DNA of 34,563 bases, from NCBI RefSeq assembly GCF_000613725.1, contig NZ_BAJN01000019.1, positions 1 to 34,563 on the forward strand, given 5' to 3'. This DNA comes from Hoylesella pleuritidis JCM 14110. GTDB lineage: Bacteria; Bacteroidota; Bacteroidia; Bacteroidales; Bacteroidaceae. The notes beneath the pieces were generated by a model. It had not been told where the DNA came from and did no database searches. It saw only the letters and a list, made by a program, of their open reading frames with translations. Both the position numbers and the translations under genes were made by a program. Shown one piece after another: positions 24,387 to 31,699 of this stretch (positions are counted from its first letter, which is position 1; each line of letters opens with the position of its first letter).

Positions 24387-26824
24387 ACGAGCAGAATTAC
24401 AGCACAAGCCTGTTGGCAGCCATCAAGTTGGCAAAAGCAATGGCACGACAGGATAAACATCAATCCTATGGAGTTGCCCATCTTGCCACGGCAATGATAA
24501 CGGAACAAACCGGGTTGAGGGAAATCCTGTCGTCTATGCAGAAAGACGTAGCCTATATTATAGATTGGTTTGATACCCATAAAGAAATGTATATCTCATC
24601 AAGCAATGATTCTTCCGACATCATTGCAGACGGAGAAGTCAAGCTCGTATTGGATGAAGCAGAACGCTCTAAAATCAAATTGGGAACCGATTCTGTGGAT
24701 GCCTTGTGTGTCTTTACTGCCATTGTAAGAGACGGTATTGTCTATTCACACCAGCAAATAGAAACCATCGGTATCTCCGAAGAAGAAATTTTAGACTATT
24801 TCAATGCAGGTTTCTCACCGTTTGCACAAGGCTCAGAACAGGAGATACCATCTTCTATTCAATATGCTTCGGATTTTAAAAGGCCAGATGTATCGGAAGA
24901 AGGAAAGACAATTATAGGACGCAGCAAAGAGGTAAGACTCATTCTTGAAAATCTGGAACGTTCGGAGAACAAAGGTGTGCTCCTTGTCGGTGCCCCCGGA
25001 ATCGGAAAGACCGGCATCGTTAAGGCTTTGGCATATGAGATCTCCATTAATAAAGATGAATTGATCAACCAAACCTCACTCATCAGTCTGAATACCTCAA
25101 AAGTATTGGCACAGGCATCTTCGGAAACAGAACTCGGACAAAAAATAACAACATTGTTGCAGAAACTGAATCAATCTAAATCAAAGACTGTACTGATAAT
25201 AGATGATCTGCAAATGCTTTTGGAAAACGGAAACACTTCCAATGCCACTTCCCTCATAAATATTCTGGATGCCCAGATTAGTGAAGGCTCAACATCGTTG
25301 TTGATGATACTATCGACAGATGCTTACAGAAAACATATAGAAAAACATCCGATTGCCAACCGACTGAACGTAATCGATGTAGAAGAATTGGATCCTTATA
25401 TTCTGAAAAGTGCACTCTTGGAACATAAGGCTCTGCTGCAAGCACATTACAGTTTGACAGTTACGGAAGATGCTATAGACAGCGCTTGTAATCTGGCAAA
25501 TAGATATTACAAGGAAAAGAGTCAGCCGGCTTCCACGCTGGATTTGATTGATAGTACAGCTGCCTCGGTACGACTGAGTAATAAAAATGCTCCAGAAACG
25601 ATCTCCCTTCTCACTGACACCTATAATAAATATCGAAAACTGCCGATTGAAAAGGTAAAGGATCGTGATTTACACTTGCTTTATCACACGATATTCAGCA
25701 AGATAAGTGTTGTACTTACCTCTAAGATTGCGGACAACTTCATCCTTACAGATGAAGATACAGTCGCAGAGAAACTAGACAAGATCGGCTTAATATTAAA
25801 AGAGCTCGGAGAAGTTTCAGCTAAAGGTGTTCAGGCTGTCTCTCCACTTGAAATAGAAGCAGTCGTTGCAGGAGATACGGGAATACCTATCGGAAAGATT
25901 CAGGCACAGGAAAAAGATCGATTGTTAGGTATAGAGAATAAACTGCGGGAAAGAGTGAAAGGACAGGACAAAGCCATAACAACTCTTTCTGATGCTATTA
26001 TCGAATCACGGAGTGGACTTAGTGATCCTAAAAAACCGATCGGTTCTTTTTTCTTCCTCGGTCCGACAGGAACTGGTAAGACCGAGCTTACCAAGTCACT
26101 CGCAGAACTACTTTTTGACGATGATTCTGCAATGATCCGTTTTGATATGTCTGAGTTTAAGGAAGAACACTCTGCGGCTCTCCTTTATGGAGCTCCTCCA
26201 GGATATGTCGGTTATGAGGAGGGAGGACTTCTTGTCACGAAAATCCGCCAAAAGCCTTACTCTGTCGTGCTGTTTGACGAGATAGAAAAAGCTCATAGCA
26301 GTGTTTATGACGTTTTTCTCCAAATGATGGATGAAGGAAAAATTCACGACAAGTTAGGGCGTGAAGGAGACTTTTCTAATTCTATTATTATCTTTACGTC
26401 GAACATCGGCAGTCAGTGGATTGCACAACAGATACAAGAAGGGCACCAACCGAAATCCAATGAACTGATAGAAGTGATGTCAAAATATTTTAGACCAGAG
26501 TTTCTCGGACGTCTTACAGAAATCGTTCCTTTCTCTCCGATTACAGAGTCTGTTGCGCAAGAGATATTCATACTTCATTTCTCACGACTTCAAAAACAGC
26601 TGCTTGAACAAAAGAATATCCAAGTAGATCTGACACCAGAAACGGTTTCCTATTTAACGGCAAAGGGTTTTTCTCCACAATACGGAGCTCGCCCGATTGC
26701 AGGGGTCATCAGAACCTACTTGAAGAAGACGATTTCAAAACTGATCGTTTCGGAAGCTATTAAACCAGGAGACAAAGTTATTGTCAGTAACAAAGACGGG
26801 AATTTACAATGGGATCGAGCTTGA
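24383..26824 (+). CDS. tssH: T6SS sheath-disassembly ATPase ClpV (TssH)
   Basis: Encodes 813 residues: an N-terminal Clp repeat domain (about 1-150), AAA1 with Walker A VGAPGIGKT (about 203) and Walker B VLIIDDLQ, and AAA2 with Walker A LGPTGTGKTE (about 559), Walker B VVLFDEIEKAH and the pore-type segment ALLYGAPPGYVGYEEGG. The C-terminal Clp D2-small domain follows (GFSPQYGARPI). ClpV binds contracted TssB/TssC sheath and extracts it for reuse. AAA1 Walker B is DDLQ, not the usual DE pair, so its hydrolysis may be weak. The middle (coiled-coil) domain appears short compared with ClpB. It is tightly packed: four bases of overlap with tssF and 16 with tssG. A general ClpB chaperone is the main alternative; the context rules it out. 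Confidence 0.93.
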   Translation: MNEQNYSTSLLAAIKLAKAMARQDKHQSYGVAHLATAMITEQTGLREILSSMQKDVAYIIDWFDTHKEMYISSSNDSSDIIADGEVKLVLDEAERSKIKLGTDSVDALCVFTAIVRDGIVYSHQQIETIGISEEEILDYFNAGFSPFAQGSEQEIPSSIQYASDFKRPDVSEEGKTIIGRSKEVRLILENLERSENKGVLLVGAPGIGKTGIVKALAYEISINKDELINQTSLISLNTSKVLAQASSETELGQKITTLLQKLNQSKSKTVLIIDDLQMLLENGNTSNATSLINILDAQISEGSTSLLMILSTDAYRKHIEKHPIANRLNVIDVEELDPYILKSALLEHKALLQAHYSLTVTEDAIDSACNLANRYYKEKSQPASTLDLIDSTAASVRLSNKNAPETISLLTDTYNKYRKLPIEKVKDRDLHLLYHTIFSKISVVLTSKIADNFILTDEDTVAEKLDKIGLILKELGEVSAKGVQAVSPLEIEAVVAGDTGIPIGKIQAQEKDRLLGIENKLRERVKGQDKAITTLSDAIIESRSGLSDPKKPIGSFFFLGPTGTGKTELTKSLAELLFDDDSAMIRFDMSEFKEEHSAALLYGAPPGYVGYEEGGLLVTKIRQKPYSVVLFDEIEKAHSSVYDVFLQMMDEGKIHDKLGREGDFSNSIIIFTSNIGSQWIAQQIQEGHQPKSNELIEVMSKYFRPEFLGRLTEIVPFSPITESVAQEIFILHFSRLQKQLLEQKNIQVDLTPETVSYLTAKGFSPQYGARPIAGVIRTYLKKTISKLIVSEAIKPGDKVIVSNKDGNLQWDRA

Positions 26825-27741
26825 GTACAAGACACGAGTATACGGAAAATTTTTGCAACAGTGAGGCCGGCAAACTGATTGCGGAAGTTTTTTTCAGAGA
26901 GTTCCAATTCATATCAGGAGAGTCTTTGGCTAATAAAGTCGTAGTTCGCAACCACGGAATGAACAGTCGTGTCAAGTCGCAGGATGTCCTTGGAGTTCAG
27001 ACAGAAAATTTGTCCGAGAGCTTCAATGATCGGATTGTCTTACACCTCGCACGCAACGGCCTCTATCATCAACTTCCGGAGTTTCTTTTCCATCCGATTT
27101 CTCTGAGTTCCCCGGATATGAGCAACAATGAGATTGTGGCGGCAATACGGGCTAACAGAAAGAAAGAAGAGAAAACGATTCGGTTTTTCTCTCCTTTTGA
27201 TACGGAGATTTTCAAAGATGGAGTTCGGATTTTCGGACGCAGCCTGAACCTTTTCAATAATCCGTATACGGATAATATTTTGCAGAAGGTTTCTTCACTT
27301 TTCTATACTGGATCGGTTCCACTGACACAAGAAGAGAAGTATAGGCTCTTTCTGTTCCTTTACCGATCTGATCGGTTCAAGGAAGATCTGCCGACATTAG
27401 AAAAAGTTATCTATGTCATCTTACATATCCATATCGCTTTAAAATATAAATATCATCGTACGAAAGATTTACCTTATGGGGCTTTGGGTGAGTGTTGGTT
27501 AGGAAGAGACGCAGGACTGTCAGGAACTATCATCAGCGAATTGGATGATGTAGAGGCGAAACTCTGCTTTGAAAAGAATATAGAGAATGAGACTTTCCTC
27601 AAAGAGAAAATAGCAGCCGTAAGGTTCATTCTCTCCTTTTTCATCCTGTCATCCAGGCATATCGATGTAATTTATACGGTCAGCTCGAATACAGAATTCA
27701 TCTTGAACCGAAACTATCTGGGATATGATACCAATTTATAA
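26809..27741 (+). CDS. tssG: T6SS baseplate protein TssG
   Basis: Encodes 310 residues starting 16 bases inside tssH. The sequence LPEFLFHPISLSS with the Phe/Lys-rich middle and the closing beta-strand region follow the Bacteroidetes TssG type. TssG holds two TssF copies in the wedge. The first ten residues are read from the end of tssH. If the next in-frame start is used instead, translation would begin later and lose conserved sequence, so 26809 is kept. There is no membrane segment. It is followed by tssN after 15 bases. Confidence 0.75.
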   Translation: MGSSLSTRHEYTENFCNSEAGKLIAEVFFREFQFISGESLANKVVVRNHGMNSRVKSQDVLGVQTENLSESFNDRIVLHLARNGLYHQLPEFLFHPISLSSPDMSNNEIVAAIRANRKKEEKTIRFFSPFDTEIFKDGVRIFGRSLNLFNNPYTDNILQKVSSLFYTGSVPLTQEEKYRLFLFLYRSDRFKEDLPTLEKVIYVILHIHIALKYKYHRTKDLPYGALGECWLGRDAGLSGTIISELDDVEAKLCFEKNIENETFLKEKIAAVRFILSFFILSSRHIDVIYTVSSNTEFILNRNYLGYDTNL

Positions 27742-27756
27742 TAAGAAATCAGAATA

Positions 27757-28646
27757 ATGAAACCATTAATTATATTTTTCCTGAAATTTCTGTTGGCACC
27801 TCTACTTGCGATGCTGCTACTCTTCATTACGAGTGCCTTAAAATCGATCAGGCAGAAACTCAGTATGAAGAAAGTCATCATCTTTTCATTGCTGGCCGGA
27901 CTTTGTCTGGGTTTACCCTCTTTGTTTGGATTGCTGAGAAATGAATTTGTCTGGGGAGGACTGATTCTAACTGTCATATCCTATCTATTACTGGGAATCT
28001 TTTTCCTTTTTGCTCTAAAATCCTTTATGGAGATGGAACGAAAGATCCGGATGAGACTATCAGCGTTCTGCTTATTCTGATATCAGGTATTGTCGGCATG
28101 TGGATTTATTATATTGTTTTCGATTTATTAAGTGGGGAATTACCTTATACGGTTTGGGCAATGACGACCGTCCTATGGTTTGCAATACCTTTCTCTGTAT
28201 ATTGCTGTTTTAAGCTGTTTTGTGAGATTCAACCACCTATCTATGCACTATGGATGTCCAATCATAGTGCTTTTAATCGCAATTATTGGGACACATTCGA
28301 TAATTTCAAATCAAAAACAGTCAGGGTAAGAATCAAGAGAAAAACAAGCGACCAGAACTATACGATGTTGTCTGTTCGATTATCTGATGGTATTTCTCTT
28401 GGCGATTGGTTCGACTGGATGGTCGAAGATCAGAACAAACGGTTCCCGCAGGCAAAAATAGATACGAGAATGGACGATCCGGAGAGTGGTTGGATCTTTT
28501 ATACAAGTAAATGGTTCAAGTATCCTCTTTTTATTAGGATGTTGGATCCGAAGCTCACGGGGATAGAAAATGGAATTAAAAAGGACCAAATTATATATAT
28601 AAAAAGAGTTTTAAGTGTAAATCATATACAATATGAAGAAGATTGA
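27757..28646 (+). CDS. tssN: T6SS membrane protein TssN, split by a frameshift
   Basis: TssN is a Bacteroidetes-specific (subtype iii) inner-membrane component that takes part in the envelope complex replacing TssJLM. The first ORF (27757-28080) has three hydrophobic spans (FLKFLLAPLLAMLLLFI, VIIFSLLAGLCLGLPSLF, LILTVISYLLLGIFFLF). It then leaves the pattern with SFMEMERKIRMR. Frame 3 instead continues YGDGTKDPDETISVLLILISGIVG and on to the ORF that ends at 28646, with two more membrane spans. The switch lies between 28000 and 28026; one T (TTT for TTTT) or one A missing would explain it. The repaired length is about 297 residues, usual for TssN. No canonical -1 slippery heptamer is present. 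It overlaps tssK by 14 bases. Confidence 0.78.
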
Positions 28647-29784
28647 TCATCTGCCTGTCAATTGGGTTAACGGACTCAAGTTGAACAACAGCCATTTTTT
28701 CGAGACCTATTATAATATGGTGGATACTGTAAGGTTGGACTGCGAGGAAAGACTTACAGGATATAACTACGGTTTTGGAGAAGGACTTACAGGAACGGCA
28801 GTTCCTGTCGAAATAGAAACGAAAGGGGACACTGTCGACACTTTCAGCGTTCTATTGAAATCTTGCAATGCAGTTACTCGTAACGGTTTTCATATTATCT
28901 ACGATCGTTCTTTATACGGTGATTATATTCCAGCTGCAAAATTAAGAGATATAGAAGTCGACTTTTCTAAAAGGCAGGAACTGTTTATTATCCTTTTTGT
29001 TAATCCGTATAAATTGCTCCCCGTAGGTGTTCCCGATCCGGAGATAACGCCTTTGCACCATCCTTATGTTCTTCCGGAAATAAATATACAGTTAGTGCCT
29101 GAAGCGCAGGTAAACAAGACTTTTCTGGAACGAAACTGCATTATTGCGGGAAGAGGTGTTGCCGAAGGAAACCTATTCACCGTAGACACACAATATATCC
29201 CCCCTGTACAGAAAACTTGTTATGCACAGACACTTCTGTCTTTTCTCGATTTCTTCACGAAACACGTTAAAGCAGTCTACGACTACTCTCAGCTCGTTTA
29301 CCGTAAGAATATCACGGATTCACGCCGAGATACGCTTGTAGAAAATACTTTCTCTCTCTGTAATGTCATACAGACTTTTTACAGTAAGAATATTTTTGAT
29401 TTAGAGAATCTTGCAGCAGAACAACCTCCGATACATATGGTACATTTGGCCAATATGCTGGCCAATATGCTATTGACTGTTCTGCGCACAATGCCAGAAA
29501 AAGAGTTTGAAGTTCTTCTTCAATATTATAATGAGTGGATAAATGTCAAACCCGCAGATTTTATGCATACCATAGGAGATGTGGCAAGTGTAGTTTACAA
29601 GCATACGGACATCGCTCCTATTCTGTCTAAAATAGGTGATTTCATCGATATGTTGAACAAGCTCTTCAAAAAGATGAGCGAACTGGAATACGTCGGTTTG
29701 ATGAGAGAGAATATTGTCATCAGCGAAGATAGTGAAAGGAATGTTTCCGAAAGTGAGAGGAAGTCTTGGAAAGTTTGGGAATAA
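28633..29784 (+). CDS. tssK: T6SS baseplate adaptor TssK
   Basis: Encodes 383 residues. The start KKIDHLPVNWVNGLKLNNSHFFETYYN is the TssK opening, where the N-terminal shell domain docks on TssF/TssG. The middle has FVNPYKLLPVGVPDPEITPLHHPYVLPEI, as in Bacteroidetes members. The C-terminal helical and head domains, which contact the membrane complex, follow. TssK trimers link the baseplate to the envelope. Its start is inside the end of tssN, so translation may be coupled. The next gene starts nine bases after the stop. Confidence 0.87.
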   Translation: MKKIDHLPVNWVNGLKLNNSHFFETYYNMVDTVRLDCEERLTGYNYGFGEGLTGTAVPVEIETKGDTVDTFSVLLKSCNAVTRNGFHIIYDRSLYGDYIPAAKLRDIEVDFSKRQELFIILFVNPYKLLPVGVPDPEITPLHHPYVLPEINIQLVPEAQVNKTFLERNCIIAGRGVAEGNLFTVDTQYIPPVQKTCYAQTLLSFLDFFTKHVKAVYDYSQLVYRKNITDSRRDTLVENTFSLCNVIQTFYSKNIFDLENLAAEQPPIHMVHLANMLANMLLTVLRTMPEKEFEVLLQYYNEWINVKPADFMHTIGDVASVVYKHTDIAPILSKIGDFIDMLNKLFKKMSELEYVGLMRENIVISEDSERNVSESERKSWKVWE

Positions 29785-29793
29785 AGTAGGAAT

Positions 29794-30270
29794 ATGGCAA
29801 TGAATGAAAAAAATAAGAAAGAACGCAAACAGGCAAGAATCGCATTCTTGATACAGTTTTCTTTTACCTTACTGCTATTCCTGCTCTTTGGCGTATGCAC
29901 GTTAACAACGGCCCGAAAAGGTATCAGTATGCTGGAAGAAAAGAAAGCTCTGTATGACGAAATTTTCCGAAAACAGGCGGGATACAACTTTCGCTTAGAC
30001 GAGATTTTCCGGAATATGAACAGCTTAACTACCAAGGAAAGAAGCGGTAATGAGCATAAACAACTTCAATTGATCATTACCCAGGAACGAGAGAAAATGC
30101 TGGATGAAATCAGCTTATCGGATGCAGACAGCACAAATTATGCACTCTATAAAGTATTATTAGGGCAGGTTCGTGCAACTCAGGAAACGATAGACCAGTA
30201 CGATCGTGAAAGTCGCCGACGTGAATATAACCTTGGGCAGTTGCAAAAAGGGCGGAGTATGTTCAGGTAA
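29794..30270 (+). CDS. tssO: T6SS single-pass membrane protein TssO
   Basis: Encodes 158 residues: a basic N-terminus (NEKNKKERKQAR), one membrane span (FLIQFSFTLLLFLLFGVCTL, about residues 18-38), then an acidic and basic helical tail with heptad character extending to the end. This is the pattern of TssO, one of the Bacteroidetes-specific envelope proteins of subtype iii. The tail would lie in the periplasm. A second gene of the same design follows immediately, so the two may be paralogues or TssO and TssP. The exact letter is uncertain; the T6SS role is supported by position between tssK and tssR. Confidence 0.65.
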   Translation: MAMNEKNKKERKQARIAFLIQFSFTLLLFLLFGVCTLTTARKGISMLEEKKALYDEIFRKQAGYNFRLDEIFRNMNSLTTKERSGNEHKQLQLIITQEREKMLDEISLSDADSTNYALYKVLLGQVRATQETIDQYDRESRRREYNLGQLQKGRSMFR

Positions 30271-30296
30271 TAAAACATATTTAACAAGAAACAGAT

Positions 30297-30743
30297 ATGA
30301 CAAGGGATGAGAGAATATGGACGAGCGTGAAGTTCACTCTATTGCTGCTTTTTTCAGTGACATTGATGTATATCCTTCTTTGCAAGTATGTCATACAGAT
30401 TCCAATGTTTGAAACAGATCTGCTCATCAAGAACATAGACGGAGCAGAGGAAATCCTCACAGACCAGAAGAAAATGGCAGAAGAGGTAAAGGCATTGAAA
30501 GCAGACATCGACTCTTTGAATTTTGAGATACAACAGGTGCAGCACACCGGTGAGATCAAAACAAGGATTTTACAAATGCAGAGTGTTTATAAGAAAAATG
30601 ACTATAACCCGAGATACCTATATAGCATACAGGCGTATAAGACTTTGCAGGGATATTTTGATATTCGAGAAAATCTCAGTTATACCATCAGTGACAACAA
30701 ACTCATTGAACAAGACTTAGAGAAAATAAAGGCAAATATATAA
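30297..30743 (+). CDS. Second small single-pass T6SS membrane protein (TssO/TssP-type)
   Basis: Encodes 148 residues, with one membrane span at about 12-32 (VKFTLLLLFSVTLMYILLC) and a long coiled-coil-like tail (EEILTDQKKMAEEVKALKADIDSLNFEIQQVQH). It shares topology and size with the preceding gene. In subtype iii loci tssK is followed by several small membrane genes called tssO, tssP and so on. I cannot tell which letter this is. A 26-base gap separates it from the previous gene and 11 bases from the next. Confidence 0.6.
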   Translation: MTRDERIWTSVKFTLLLLFSVTLMYILLCKYVIQIPMFETDLLIKNIDGAEEILTDQKKMAEEVKALKADIDSLNFEIQQVQHTGEIKTRILQMQSVYKKNDYNPRYLYSIQAYKTLQGYFDIRENLSYTISDNKLIEQDLEKIKANI

Positions 30744-30754
30744 ATAGTATTATT

Positions 30755-31699
30755 ATGAATGAAAGACGAAAAATTCTATTGGCAATCGTTTCTTTTTTAG
30801 CGATTGTCGGTTTAGTATTAATTTTGTTCCTTCCATCAAGAACATCGCCTCGGAATCTAGACTTCTATATTCAGGATGCGAACGGGAACAGCCAGTTAGA
30901 AGTCAATGAGATGATAAGGTTCATTGTCAATGACTCGGTTGAATTGGCAGGAAGAACAGTTATGTGGAAAATGGGCAATGGTGACAGCCTTGTGGGACAT
31001 CCTAATCTTCAATACAGATATAGAGAAGCAGGAAAGTATCTTGTCACACTTCACGTTGATGGCAAATATATCGCCGGTAAATCAATCGTAGTCATCGCCA
31101 TAAAGGAAAAGATTGCAGTAGACTCGATTCCCAAGATCAATGGCGTTTCGCGAGGATATGAAGGAGAAGAACTGGTATTCTCTGCCGAAGGCCACGGTAT
31201 GGACACCTGGTATTGGGAGTTCGGCGAGAGTGGTACAGTCGATGCCTTTGAGCGGCAAGTCGTACATAAGTATGATAAACCGGGGAAATATATCATAAAG
31301 CTGAAGACCAATACCACACAGTACCCCGTAGAGCACGAAATAACGATTCTGCCCAAAGTCGAGGATATTATGGAGAAGCCTCAGGCTATCGATACCGTAG
31401 CAATTGTACAAAATGATATCAAACGGCATTTGCAGGCTATTGCCAATGCCAAAGCCTCGGATAAAGCTTCTTACTATGCCAATATGAACTATATTAAGAA
31501 GACTTATTTCTGCTATGATGCAGCCCAAGTCGTTGTAGAGGTGAATGGAGAGCGCTATAATGTCTTTCCCGATTACTGCCAAGGACTGCATTTCCTTGAA
31601 AGTAACCGTAATAAGCGGATTCTCATAGAAGATGTTAAGATAGACGACATAAACCGAATTACAAAAATACAAGTAACTCAAAGATACATAGGAAAATGA
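30755..31699 (+). CDS. T6SS-associated single-pass protein with PKD-like fold (TssP candidate)
   Basis: Encodes 314 residues: membrane span at about 8-27 (LLAIVSFLAIVGLVLILFLP), then a periplasmic part. Two beta-sandwich segments with PKD signatures are visible: VMWKMGNGDSLVGHPNLQYRY with YREAGKYLVTL, and WYWEFGESG with HKYDKPGKYIIKL. The last 100 residues have a different, mixed alpha/beta look. PKD folds bind glycans or proteins, so binding to peptidoglycan or to TssR is a plausible role, but this is inference. It overlaps tssR by four bases (ATGA). A TssP assignment rests on gene order and size and should be tested by alignment. Confidence 0.6.
   Translation: MNERRKILLAIVSFLAIVGLVLILFLPSRTSPRNLDFYIQDANGNSQLEVNEMIRFIVNDSVELAGRTVMWKMGNGDSLVGHPNLQYRYREAGKYLVTLHVDGKYIAGKSIVVIAIKEKIAVDSIPKINGVSRGYEGEELVFSAEGHGMDTWYWEFGESGTVDAFERQVVHKYDKPGKYIIKLKTNTTQYPVEHEITILPKVEDIMEKPQAIDTVAIVQNDIKRHLQAIANAKASDKASYYANMNYIKKTYFCYDAAQVVVEVNGERYNVFPDYCQGLHFLESNRNKRILIEDVKIDDINRITKIQVTQRYIGK

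Noticed and set aside
24383..26824. General chaperone ClpB in place of ClpV
   Set aside because: Its position between tssF and tssG with overlaps on both sides, the shorter middle domain and diverged AAA1 Walker B all favour the T6SS-specific ClpV.
27990..28046. Programmed -1 ribosomal frameshift in tssN
   Set aside because: The zero-frame codons around the switch contain no X XXY YYZ heptamer, and I see no strong stem-loop just downstream. Homopolymer loss explains it more simply.
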